A stretch of 64,000 bases of DNA from Desulfosporosinus orientis DSM 765 (GTDB lineage Bacteria > Bacillota > Desulfitobacteriia > Desulfitobacteriales > Desulfitobacteriaceae), in NCBI RefSeq assembly GCF_000235605.1, contig NC_016584.1, forward strand, positions 2,716,001-2,780,000, read 5' to 3'. Shown here piece by piece: positions 16,376-23,719 of the stretch. A program made the translations under genes and the position numbers. Position 1 is the first letter of the stretch. Each line of letters starts with the position of its first letter. Under the pieces are notes generated by a model. The model had not been told where the DNA came from, made no database searches, and saw only the letters and a program-made list of their open reading frames with translations.

Positions 16376-17656
16376 ATGACACAGGTATTAAAAGCCCGGG
16401 CCGGGATCATTACCGAGGAAATGGAAGCGGTGGCGGCCGATGAGAATCTTGATGTGGAATTTATTCGGCGGGGAATTGCCGAAGGGAAAATAGTTATTCC
16501 CAGAAACAAAGTCCGCAAGGAATTTAAATACTGTGGCATCGGGGAAGGCTTAAGGATTAAGGTTAATGCCCTGATTGGAACTTCCAGCGACCGTGATGAC
16601 ATGGAAATGGAAGCCCGCAAGCTGGCCATTGCCGAAGAAGCCGGCTGCGATAGCTTTATGGATTTAAGTACGGGAAAAGATATTGACGGTATGAGGAAGC
16701 AATCCTTGTCTCTGGCGCATGTTGCTGTGGGCAGCACCATGATTTATCAGGCAGGTATTGAGGCGATTGCCAAATACGGCAGTGTTGTCAATATGAGAGA
16801 AGAGGATATTTTTGAGGTTATTGAAAGACAAGCGGCCGATGGGTTGGATTTTATGGCGATTCATTGTGCTCTGAATATGGACGTTATCAAAAGAATGCAG
16901 GCTACAGGACGGGTAACGGACGTGGTCAGCCGGGGCGGGGCTTTCCTCACTGGCTGGATGCTGCACAATCAGAAGGAAAATCCCCTGTACGAAAAATTTG
17001 ACCGGGTGCTGGAAATATTAAAGGCTTATGACGTTACCTTAAGCCTGGGCGATGCCATCCGGCCCGGCAGTATTGCCGATTCCTTGGATGGTGCGCAGCT
17101 GCAGGGAATGATCATCCAAGGGGAACTTACCAGGAGAGCCCAAGAGGCCGGTGTTCAGGTCATGGTGGAAGGACCAGGTCATGTTCCCCTGAATCATGTT
17201 GATGCAACTATGCGTGTACAAAAAAGGCTATGCAACAATGCCCCCTATTATATCCTGGGCACTTTGGCGACAGATGTAACGCCAGGCTATGATCACATCA
17301 GCGGGGCCATCGGCGGGGCGTTGATCGGAGCCTGTGGCGCGGATTTCCTCTGCTATCTGACGCCTGCCGAACACTTGGGGTTACCGACTGAGGAAGACGT
17401 CAAAACCGGAGTGATCACGACCAGAATGGCGGCTCATATTGCTGATATCGCCAAAGGCAATAAACAGGCTTGGGCCAGAGATCTGGAAATGGCTAAGGCC
17501 CGTGTTGCATTGAACCTGGACAGGCAGATTAAAGCGGCTCTTTATCCTGAACAATTGAAGGCAGCCGCGGCAACTGCCGGTGATGATCACGGTTGTGTTG
17601 TCTGCGGGACCGGATGTACCGCCCAGGTTGCAGCCGAATATTTTGGGATTGGGTAA
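16376..17656 (+). CDS. bzaB: ThiC-family 5-hydroxybenzimidazole synthase component BzaB
   Basis: A 426-residue ThiC-family protein, clearly paralogous to the preceding gene over its full length: RNKVRKEFKYCGIGEGL, DLSTGKDIDG, FMAIHCALNMD, MVEGPGHVPLNHV, GYDHISGAIGGA. The cluster motif is CVVCGTGC, again CX2CX3C. It follows bzaA by 19 bases with an AAAGGTGG site, so both are expressed together under the cobalamin riboswitch. In the best known systems BzaA and BzaB are both required to make 5-hydroxybenzimidazole; which paralogue is A and which B is assigned here by order only. Confidence 0.83.
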   Translation: MTQVLKARAGIITEEMEAVAADENLDVEFIRRGIAEGKIVIPRNKVRKEFKYCGIGEGLRIKVNALIGTSSDRDDMEMEARKLAIAEEAGCDSFMDLSTGKDIDGMRKQSLSLAHVAVGSTMIYQAGIEAIAKYGSVVNMREEDIFEVIERQAADGLDFMAIHCALNMDVIKRMQATGRVTDVVSRGGAFLTGWMLHNQKENPLYEKFDRVLEILKAYDVTLSLGDAIRPGSIADSLDGAQLQGMIIQGELTRRAQEAGVQVMVEGPGHVPLNHVDATMRVQKRLCNNAPYYILGTLATDVTPGYDHISGAIGGALIGACGADFLCYLTPAEHLGLPTEEDVKTGVITTRMAAHIADIAKGNKQAWARDLEMAKARVALNLDRQIKAALYPEQLKAAAATAGDDHGCVVCGTGCTAQVAAEYFGIG

Positions 17657-17666
17657 AGAGGCAGGT

Positions 17667-18107
17667 ATGATTAGAAAACGTTTAGCTTTTTAAAACAATA
17701 TCCCCAGTTAAATGGCGCCCAGTACCTGGAGGATTTGGCTACGGGTTACTGGTACTCCGAGGCTCTTTTTACCGCGGTGGAATTGGGGATATTCACCTTG
17801 TTGGAGCCGGAGGGAAAACCTTTAGAAGAGATCGCCGGAATTTTAAAGTTAGAACCGGAAGGACTGCGGCGTTTCTTTCAAGCCCTCAAGGTTTTGCCCC
17901 CCGGACAGCCTTTCTGCCGGAAAGACCAGGGAGATGCTCCGGGACTACAGGGATTGCCTGCTCATCGAAGGGGCACCGCCTACCGGTGAATTTCAGCGGC
18001 TAATCCTGAAGGCGGAACGGGAGGCCTTTGTGGCAGGTTACTATAAAGCCTTTGCTCTCTGGGCGTTTGGCAGACCGGAATGCGAAAGCGTGAAACACAA
18101 CAGCTGA
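17667..18107 (+). pseudogene. Decayed O-methyltransferase gene, bzaC-like by position
   Basis: An ATG with an AAAGAGG site starts MIRK and then shifts frame: restoring one A in the GAAAACG run gives MIRKTFSFLKQYPQLNG. The frame continues through YLEDLATGYWYSEALF, TAVELGIF and EGLRRFFQALK, the N-terminal dimerisation helices of SAM-dependent O-methyltransferases. After about 80 residues the frame breaks again, and a separate frame carries a C-terminal helical piece (FQRLILKAEREAFVAGYY) to TGA at 18107. The SAM-binding domain is absent. In bza operons the next gene, bzaC, methylates 5-hydroxybenzimidazole, so its loss here would leave the hydroxy form. The BzaC identity is inferred from position. 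Confidence 0.6.
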
Positions 18108-18114
18108 TGATTAA

Positions 18115-18178
18115 AAAAATTCGGCGGTTTTGAATTGACTAATCTAGATTAGTCAAACATCAAAACCGCCGAATTTTT
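18115..18178. repeat. Dispersed palindromic element, copy 2 (terminator-like)
   Basis: A 19-bp inverted repeat (18115-18133 with 18160-18178) has the same TCGGCGGTTTT/AAAACCGCCGA arms as the copies at 5955 and 58289. It encloses an 18-bp palindrome, GACTAATCTAGATTAGTC (18137-18154). A5 and T5 ends would allow termination on both strands. It separates the decayed bza methyltransferase from the hgc operon. Confidence 0.9.
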
Positions 18179-18208
18179 AAACTTAAGAAATCGAAATCCA
18201 AAAATATA

Positions 18209-18252
18209 TTGATGTTTTTCGATTTGAAGCCTATAATATAACATATCGAAAA
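18209..18252 (+). promoter_or_regulatory. Promoter and ArsR operator of the hgc operon
   Basis: TTGATG (18209-18214) and TATAAT (18232-18237) are 17 bases apart. TTTTCGAT (18216-18223) and its complement ATCGAAAA (18245-18252) flank the -10 box. This is a suitable operator for the ArsR-type protein encoded from 18274. Confidence 0.65.
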
Positions 18253-18273
18253 TATTAGATTTGAGGTATTGAA

Positions 18274-18597
18274 ATGAACACACAAAATCAATACGAAAGG
18301 TACGCTAAAATATTTAAGGCCTTTTCCGATGCGAATCGCCTAATGATCATTGAAATGTTGCAAAGGGGTGAAAGGTGCGCTTGCGAAATTTTGGAAGGCA
18401 TGCATATAGGACAATCCACTTTATCACACCATATGAAAATACTTATGGAATCCGGGATTGTCTCAGGCCGCCCGGAGGGAAAGTGGATGTACTATTCATT
18501 AAGTAAGGAGGGCTGCGCAGCAGCCAAAAACCTTCTTCATGAACTAACAACGTTAAAGAAAAACCTGCCTGAGGCAGAGAGCAAATGTAAGTGCTAA
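18274..18597 (+). CDS. ArsR-family repressor of the hgc operon
   Basis: A 107-residue winged-helix regulator: KIFKAFSDANRLMIIEML, ERCACEIL (CxC in the alpha-3 position), and recognition helix GQSTLSHHMKILMESG. It ends with a Cys-rich SKCKC tail that may add thiol ligands. It is only 21 bases from hgcA with no terminator between, so co-transcription is expected. ArsR-like proteins linked to hgcAB, and control by arsenic, have been reported in a mercury-methylating Pseudodesulfovibrio; the same logic is inferred here. GAGGTATTG precedes the ATG. Confidence 0.85.
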   Translation: MNTQNQYERYAKIFKAFSDANRLMIIEMLQRGERCACEILEGMHIGQSTLSHHMKILMESGIVSGRPEGKWMYYSLSKEGCAAAKNLLHELTTLKKNLPEAESKCKC

Positions 18598-18618
18598 TTT
18601 AGAAAAGGAGCAGGATGT

Positions 18619-19623
18619 ATGTTGGACATCACCATGAGCAGAGAAATTAAGATCACACCAACTTCAAGTCAGCTGACAGCTCAGGATATTAGAGGAACCT
18701 GGAAGGCCCGCTGGGGGATCGGCCGAATGAATTACAAAGTAGAGCCCGGTCTTTACCGGTTAGGTAATCCTGATCCCAATGCTCCCGTACTGGTCACAGC
18801 CAATTATAAAATGACCTTTGATGCCCTGAGAAAAGAGTTAACGGATTTAGATGCCTGGATTCTGGTACTGGATACAAAGGGAGTCAATGTTTGGTGCGCC
18901 GCCGGTAAGGGAACCTTCGGTACTACTGAACTTATAAATCGACTTGCCGTTGTCCAGCTTGAAAAAGTGGTATCCCATAGACTGTTGATATTACCCCAAT
19001 TAGGTGCCCCGGGAGTAAGTGCTCATGAGGTATTAAAGTTTTCCGGTTTTAAAGTTCTCTATGGACCAGTAAGAGCAAAGGATATTAAAGAGTTTATTCG
19101 TTCCGGAATGAAGGCCACCGGTGACATGAGAAAGGTTAAGTTTAATACTTATGATCGCATTGTGTTGACTCCGGTAGAGCTGGTAATTACCTTCAAAAAG
19201 TCTTTTGTGATTTTTGGGGTACTCTTTTTGCTGAATCTTATGGGAATAGGTCCTTTTGGTTTAGTGGATTTCTATTCATATCTGGGCGCAGTGATTATAG
19301 GATGCGTGTTAACTCCCGTATTGCTGCCTTGGATTCCCGGCAGGGCCTTCGCTTGGAAAGGCTGGCTGTTAGGATTTATTTGGGCTGTATTGGTTAATTT
19401 TCTCAATGGATGGCCTGCTGCACCTGAATATAGTTTATTAAGGGCTCTGGGTTATATGTTGATTTTGCCTTCAGTATCAGCTTACCTGGCTATGAATTTT
19501 ACAGGCTCTTCAACCTATACCTCCTTTTCCGGAGTTTTGAAAGAGATGAAGATCGCCATTCCCGGGATTATTATTTCCCTTGTTTTAGGTGCTGTTTTAA
19601 TTCTAATCAATAGCTTTATTTAA
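18619..19623 (+). CDS. hgcA: HgcA, corrinoid-dependent mercury methyltransferase
   Basis: A 334-residue protein with a cytoplasmic corrinoid-binding domain (residues of about 45-165) and a C-terminal membrane domain of about five helices from residue 195. The diagnostic cap-helix motif NVWCAAGKG lies at residues 90-98, with Cys93 as the predicted lower axial ligand of cobalt. In known methylators HgcA transfers a methyl group from methylcobamide to Hg(II), and HgcB reduces the corrinoid. The membrane part, LNLMGIGPFG onward, is also family-typical. AAAGGAG precedes ATG 18619; an ATG at 18615 is out of frame. The product depends on a cobamide, and the bza locus lies just upstream. Confidence 0.95.
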   Translation: MLDITMSREIKITPTSSQLTAQDIRGTWKARWGIGRMNYKVEPGLYRLGNPDPNAPVLVTANYKMTFDALRKELTDLDAWILVLDTKGVNVWCAAGKGTFGTTELINRLAVVQLEKVVSHRLLILPQLGAPGVSAHEVLKFSGFKVLYGPVRAKDIKEFIRSGMKATGDMRKVKFNTYDRIVLTPVELVITFKKSFVIFGVLFLLNLMGIGPFGLVDFYSYLGAVIIGCVLTPVLLPWIPGRAFAWKGWLLGFIWAVLVNFLNGWPAAPEYSLLRALGYMLILPSVSAYLAMNFTGSSTYTSFSGVLKEMKIAIPGIIISLVLGAVLILINSFI

Positions 19624-19644
19624 AGCTTCAGAGGAGGGTAAGCG

Positions 19645-19935
19645 ATGAAACATAAGTACTTGAAAAATGTCTCTACCTTAAAAATGGAGTCTGATAAATG
19701 CACAGGATGCGGAAAGTGTCTGGAAGTTTGCCCCCATCATGTGTTTGTCATGAGGGAAGGCAAATCCATAATTGCAGATAAGGACAGCTGTATTGAATGC
19801 GGTGCCTGTGTTAAGAACTGTCCCTTTAAAGCATTGGAGGTTAATCCCGGAGTCGGGTGTGCTGCTGCAATTATTAAGGGATGGTTAACTGGAACTGAGC
19901 CAAGCTGCGATTGCTCAGATGGCAGTTGTTGCTGA
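19645..19935 (+). CDS. hgcB: HgcB, ferredoxin partner of HgcA
   Basis: A 96-residue 2[4Fe-4S] ferredoxin. Cluster 1 uses CTGCGKCLEVCP (Cys19, 22, 25, 29) and cluster 2 uses CIECGACVKNCP (Cys49, 52, 55, 59), including the HgcB-specific C-I-E-C-G-A motif. A further conserved cysteine is Cys72 in GVGC, and the tail CDCSDGSCC provides the terminal vicinal pair. The extra cysteines are thought to bind Hg(II) and pass it to HgcA. It starts 21 bases after hgcA, with GAGGAGGG before the ATG. Confidence 0.95.
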   Translation: MKHKYLKNVSTLKMESDKCTGCGKCLEVCPHHVFVMREGKSIIADKDSCIECGACVKNCPFKALEVNPGVGCAAAIIKGWLTGTEPSCDCSDGSCC

Positions 19936-19960
19936 TTTCAGACAGAAATTGTCAGATTTG

Positions 19961-20449
19961 CTATATTGAAAAAATTCTTTTCTGTTTATAGAACCATTTA
20001 TAGATTACCATTACCATATAGATTACTAAAGACATGCTAATCCATGTCCAATACCATTTCCATGCATGATATTTAATAATCATAGTATATCTTTCTATGA
20101 TAAACTCAATTAATGTAAATGCAGAAATGATGGCTGCAAAATATAGTATTCTGACCTTAAATTGTTTATGGTTTGGATAATTAAGGATAAAATAAATAAC
20201 AATAATCGGAAGCATAAGAAATTCAAAGAGAAAGCTTGTTGCGTTGGCCTTCGAGAATTCCCGCACGGGATACTCAAGCCAGCCATATTGTACAACAATT
20301 AAGCCTAAAATCCATGAAAAAAATTGTGTTGTCAAAAAAATAAACGCAGCTCTATCCAATTTTTTGCGGGGAATGAAAAATAGAGCAAAAAAGCAACTAA
20401 TCCATGCGCCTGTCAGCAGAATACTCTCAATAGAATAGATGACAATCAT
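19961..20449 (-). CDS. CBO0543-family integral membrane protein
   Basis: About 162 residues with four to five hydrophobic helices and the family landmarks FFIPRKKLDRAAFIFL, QFFSWILGLIVVQYGWLEYPVREF and a Trp-rich end. The function is unknown; members are common in spore-forming clostridia and bacilli, often in several copies. I chose ATG 20449 because it overlaps the upstream stop as ATGA, with AGGAGG in the end of that gene; a start at 20485 is possible. The gene is convergent with hgcB. Confidence 0.75.
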   Translation of the reverse strand: MIVIYSIESILLTGAWISCFFALFFIPRKKLDRAAFIFLTTQFFSWILGLIVVQYGWLEYPVREFSKANATSFLFEFLMLPIIVIYFILNYPNHKQFKVRILYFAAIISAFTLIEFIIERYTMIIKYHAWKWYWTWISMSLVIYMVMVIYKWFYKQKRIFSI

Positions 20450-20937
20450 CCTCCTATCGATAAATTGGATTTTTTGGAAAACCATACAATAAATCCATGA
20501 GAAATGTAATAATAAGCGAAAAAGGTAATATATGAACGAGTCGTCTGAGAAAACAGTGTCCCTGCTAGAGGGTTTTCTAATGCTGTATAAATTGTTGTAA
20601 AATTAATAAACCATACTGAAAATGAGACAAATATAAAATAATGTAGAAACCTCTTGGTTAAGCATGCTTTGCTAGGATACATGATAACGAACCAGACAAA
20701 GATCATGGGATAAAATAAGTAGTTAGTGGTAAAACCAACTTGTGTTGCTTGCGTAAACTCTCTCACGGGAAACTCGATTTTGCCAAATTGAACAAGTAGT
20801 ATAGTACCAGGCCACGTGAATGCTTGAAATATTAAAAAACTTACTAGTGCTTGCCTATACTTTTCTTTTGGTATATAGAATAATGATGCAAGTGAAATTG
20901 CAGTGATTGAAAACAAGATGAAACGTTCGATCGTCAA
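20446..20937 (-). CDS. CBO0543-family integral membrane protein (tandem paralogue)
   Basis: A 163-residue membrane protein sharing FYIPKEKYRQALVSFLIFQ, FTWPGTILLVQFGKIEFPVREFTQ and NYLFYPMIF with the neighbouring gene, at modest identity. It has about five helices and no catalytic residues that I can see. It is translationally coupled to the downstream paralogue by a 4-base overlap. No function is known. A third, broken member lies at the left edge of the window. Confidence 0.78.
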   Translation of the reverse strand: MTIERFILFSITAISLASLFYIPKEKYRQALVSFLIFQAFTWPGTILLVQFGKIEFPVREFTQATQVGFTTNYLFYPMIFVWFVIMYPSKACLTKRFLHYFIFVSFSVWFINFTTIYTALENPLAGTLFSQTTRSYITFFAYYYISHGFIVWFSKKSNLSIGG

Positions 20938-21021
20938 TGGTACGCACTTCCTAAATACTATTATTAGTAGTATGTCTTCTGATTAAGAACTAGATTCGAA
21001 ATCTGCGGACCTAAGAGAAGG

Positions 21022-21150
21022 GAGCCACCTTTTCAGCTCCCGCTCAAGCCCAGGTCTAAGGCAAAGATTACCGGGCTTAAACCTGAACTGGTTGCGGAAA
21101 TTAAATTTGCCGAATGGACCGCAAATAATCTGTTAATGCAATTTGATTAG
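21022..21150 (+). pseudogene. C-terminal relic of an ATP-dependent DNA ligase
   Basis: The frame reads EPPFQLPLK, then GLKPELVAEIKFAEWT and NNLLMQFD to TAG. The PELVAEIxFAEWT stretch is characteristic of the C-terminal OB domain of ATP-dependent (LigD-type) ligases. No start, nucleotidyltransferase domain or upstream part is present, so only the end of the gene survives. Identification rests on this single motif. Confidence 0.55.
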
Positions 21151-21158
21151 ATGCTTAT

Positions 21159-22226
21159 TTATTGTTTCATATTAATTATTTCCTTGCGGTCGGCGGCAAG
21201 AGGAATTTCTTCCATCCATCCTTTTTTAATCAATAACTCTATGCCGTCTTTCCAATATGAATGGACATCGTAAATCGACTTAACGAAATCCCCAGCTAAG
21301 TCCATTCTATTGCAGTGAGTTAATGCAAAGCCATTAGCTGCAACAGATAAAGTCAGCATCGAAATGAAGTGGAACAACATTAGCTTATCGGAAAATGGAG
21401 ATTCCGAGGAATCTGTTACTTCACCTCGCCAACTTGGTGGCATAGGCTGATCCTCATCGTCTAGGACTTTACTCCACTTATTCACTTCTTTGTCTAAAAC
21501 ATCATGCCCCTTGGAGAAATAGTCTTTTACCTTGTGATCTTTGGCAACTTGTGTAAATCCCAAAAGAATTGCCCGTTCAGCTAATTTTGTTTCCATCCGC
21601 TCAAACACATGTGATAACTCTAACACATTAATCGATCGTTTTTTTCCTAATCCCCCCCCAAACCAACTATCGTCGGACACATAATTAACTCTGTCGGGGA
21701 CGGGGATGTAGGGAGCCTTAACGGCAAGGCCTTTGATGGCTAAAAGGTCTTCGGTTTTGTTCAAAAACTTCCTTACTTCCACTGTAGCACTGTTAACATA
21801 GGCTCTAATATCCGGACGAGAAACCAAAGGCAATACATGGCCTAATTTAACCAAGCCATATTTATTGACAACTCTTAGATAGGATAACATCAAAGCATCG
21901 GAGAATAAGCGTTTGGCATTGGGTTCAACATCCTCGTCGCTAAAACCGTGGGGAATTGGAAATCCTGCTGAGTTAAATATATTACTTATGGTGTCAAGCT
22001 GGGGTACTGCCAAATTTTTTGCTTCGTTAAGCAGTGCCTTAATTTCCGGGTCCTGGGCCGTTGTATAGAAATATTCCAGGATGTATCTAATGGAACTGTT
22101 AGCCAAATACAAAATCCAAAGTTGACTCATTTCCCAAGACGAGAGCCTCTCATCGAATGGAAATTCTTTATTCACATTTGGGGCAGGTGCGTTTTGTTGG
22201 CCAAGTCCTTGATAAAATGTTTCCAT
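21159..22226 (-). CDS. DUF3231 family protein
   Basis: A 355-residue protein made of two ferritin-like DUF3231 repeats, the first around residues 20-165 (ERLSSWEMSQLWILY to LPLVSRPDIRAYVN) and the second around 195-340 (LSHVFERMETKLAERAILLGF to FVKSIYDVHSYWKDG). The family is widespread in spore-forming Firmicutes but has no assigned reaction. I chose the ATG at 22226, matching the METF start of the paralogue and preceded by AGGAGG; an upstream in-frame ATG at 22253 is less likely. It follows its paralogue by 67 bases. Confidence 0.85.
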   Translation of the reverse strand: METFYQGLGQQNAPAPNVNKEFPFDERLSSWEMSQLWILYLANSSIRYILEYFYTTAQDPEIKALLNEAKNLAVPQLDTISNIFNSAGFPIPHGFSDEDVEPNAKRLFSDALMLSYLRVVNKYGLVKLGHVLPLVSRPDIRAYVNSATVEVRKFLNKTEDLLAIKGLAVKAPYIPVPDRVNYVSDDSWFGGGLGKKRSINVLELSHVFERMETKLAERAILLGFTQVAKDHKVKDYFSKGHDVLDKEVNKWSKVLDDEDQPMPPSWRGEVTDSSESPFSDKLMLFHFISMLTLSVAANGFALTHCNRMDLAGDFVKSIYDVHSYWKDGIELLIKKGWMEEIPLAADRKEIINMKQ

Positions 22227-22293
22227 ATGCCCTCCTAGATTTTTAGTATTCAATAACGTAGAAATTTACTTATCATAAATTAACGATATTATC

Positions 22294-23361
22294 TTAGTGG
22301 TTTAACCCGCTAATTTTGTTTCGATCAGGTGCTAGAGGTATTTCTTCTATCCACCTGTTTTTAATCATTAATTCCAGGCCCTTTTTATTAAAGGTTATAA
22401 GGTCCAATGTGGCCTTGCCAAAGTTATTAATTAAATCTGTTCTGAAACTATTAGCTAAGCCGAATACATTTGCTGTAATTGAGATCCCAAGTATCAGAAG
22501 GTAGTGAAATAACATAAGCTTATCAGAATACGGGGACTCTGTGGAGTCGGTTACATCTCCTCTCCAACTGGCTGGCAGCGGCAAATCTTCATCATTCAGA
22601 ACTTTGCTCCACCTATCTATTTCTTTGCTTAAAATATCTTTGGCTTCAGTGAAAAACGTTTTTAGCTGGGGATCCGTGGCAACTTGAATATAGCCTAAAA
22701 GAATTGCCCGTTCAGCTAACTTTGTTTCCAATCGGTCAAATACATGGGTAAGCTCTACCACATTAATTGGCCGCTTTCTGCCAAGTAAGCCTCCAAACAC
22801 ATTGTCAGCATCAGACAGATAATTAACCCTATCAGGGACTGGTGTATAGGGTGGTTTTGAAGTAATCCCTTTTTTAGTCAAGGTGTCTTCAACTTTGTTC
22901 AAAAGGTTCTGAGCGTTTTCGTATGCACTATTCGCGTAGGCTCTGATATCCGGACGAGTGACTAGAGGCAAAACGTGTCCTAATTTAACCAAGCCGAATT
23001 TGTTTAGAGTTTTTAAATAGGTTAACATCAAACCGTCTGAGTACAAGCGTTTGGCATTGGGTTTGACATCCTCATCGCTAAAACCATGAGGAATCGGAAA
23101 TCCAACTGAGTTAAATATCTTACCTATGGTGTCAAGCTGGGGTATCGTCATATTAAATGCGTCGTCAAGCACGGTTTTAATTTCCGGGTCCTGGGCTGTT
23201 GCCACGAAATATTGGAGAATGCATTTCATTGAACTGTTGGCCTCATAAACTACCCAAAGTTGACTCATTTCCCAGGACGAGAGCCTCTCGTCAAAGGGGA
23301 ATTGTTTCATGTTTGCGGGTGCAGGATTTGCTTGTTCAAATCCCGGTTGGAATGTTTCCAT
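22294..23361 (-). CDS. DUF3231 family protein (tandem paralogue)
   Basis: A 355-residue paralogue, the same length as the downstream gene and alike along its whole length (FPFDERLSSWEMSQLW, FPIPHGFSDEDV, VKLGHVLPLVTRPDIRAY, WSKVLNDEDLPLPASWRG). This points to a fairly recent tandem duplication. Two DUF3231 helical bundles are present; function unknown. AAGGAGG lies 5 bases before the ATG. No regulator or enzyme context helps define the role. Confidence 0.85.
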   Translation of the reverse strand: METFQPGFEQANPAPANMKQFPFDERLSSWEMSQLWVVYEANSSMKCILQYFVATAQDPEIKTVLDDAFNMTIPQLDTIGKIFNSVGFPIPHGFSDEDVKPNAKRLYSDGLMLTYLKTLNKFGLVKLGHVLPLVTRPDIRAYANSAYENAQNLLNKVEDTLTKKGITSKPPYTPVPDRVNYLSDADNVFGGLLGRKRPINVVELTHVFDRLETKLAERAILLGYIQVATDPQLKTFFTEAKDILSKEIDRWSKVLNDEDLPLPASWRGDVTDSTESPYSDKLMLFHYLLILGISITANVFGLANSFRTDLINNFGKATLDLITFNKKGLELMIKNRWIEEIPLAPDRNKISGLNH

Positions 23362-23719
23362 ATTGTCCTCCTTAACGTGTTATTAACGCTAAAACAATAA
23401 GAAGAAAAGTCATTTCTGTACATAGAATTTCTAAGAATGCTGATTAATATTCCTCACTATTATTTTATTAATTAATATAGTGCAGAAGCCTGAACCAAAA
23501 CTGTTATGCCGATCCCTATTTCTCCTGCAAGAAGCCGGGCGATAGGGGCTTTTTTTATACTTTCCATGAAAAACTATTGTTTAGCCAAGATACTTTTAAT
23601 ATAATATATCTTGAATATCAAACAATAAAATGTTCTTACTAAATTTGGAGGTGTGCGGGCCGGCTTAATTGCTCTAACAGAATCGGTAAAGAGGATAGGG
23701 ATATGAAAGGATGATGTAA
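23362..23719. other. Intergenic region between divergent DUF3231 and P1B-ATPase genes
   Basis: No gene is visible. A GC-rich hairpin region (about 23512-23550, with CCCTAT/ATAGGG and AAGCC/GGCTT pairings) runs into T7 at 23551-23557, resembling a plus-strand terminator although no plus-strand gene precedes it. The remainder is AT-rich and probably holds both promoters. GAAAGG at 23705-23710 is the ribosome site of the ATPase. Confidence 0.45.

Noticed and set aside
15055-17656. Tandem thiC genes for thiamine synthesis
   Set aside because: Two adjacent divergent copies under a cobalamin, not a TPP, riboswitch and next to a cobamide-dependent system fit bzaAB better; no other thi gene is nearby.
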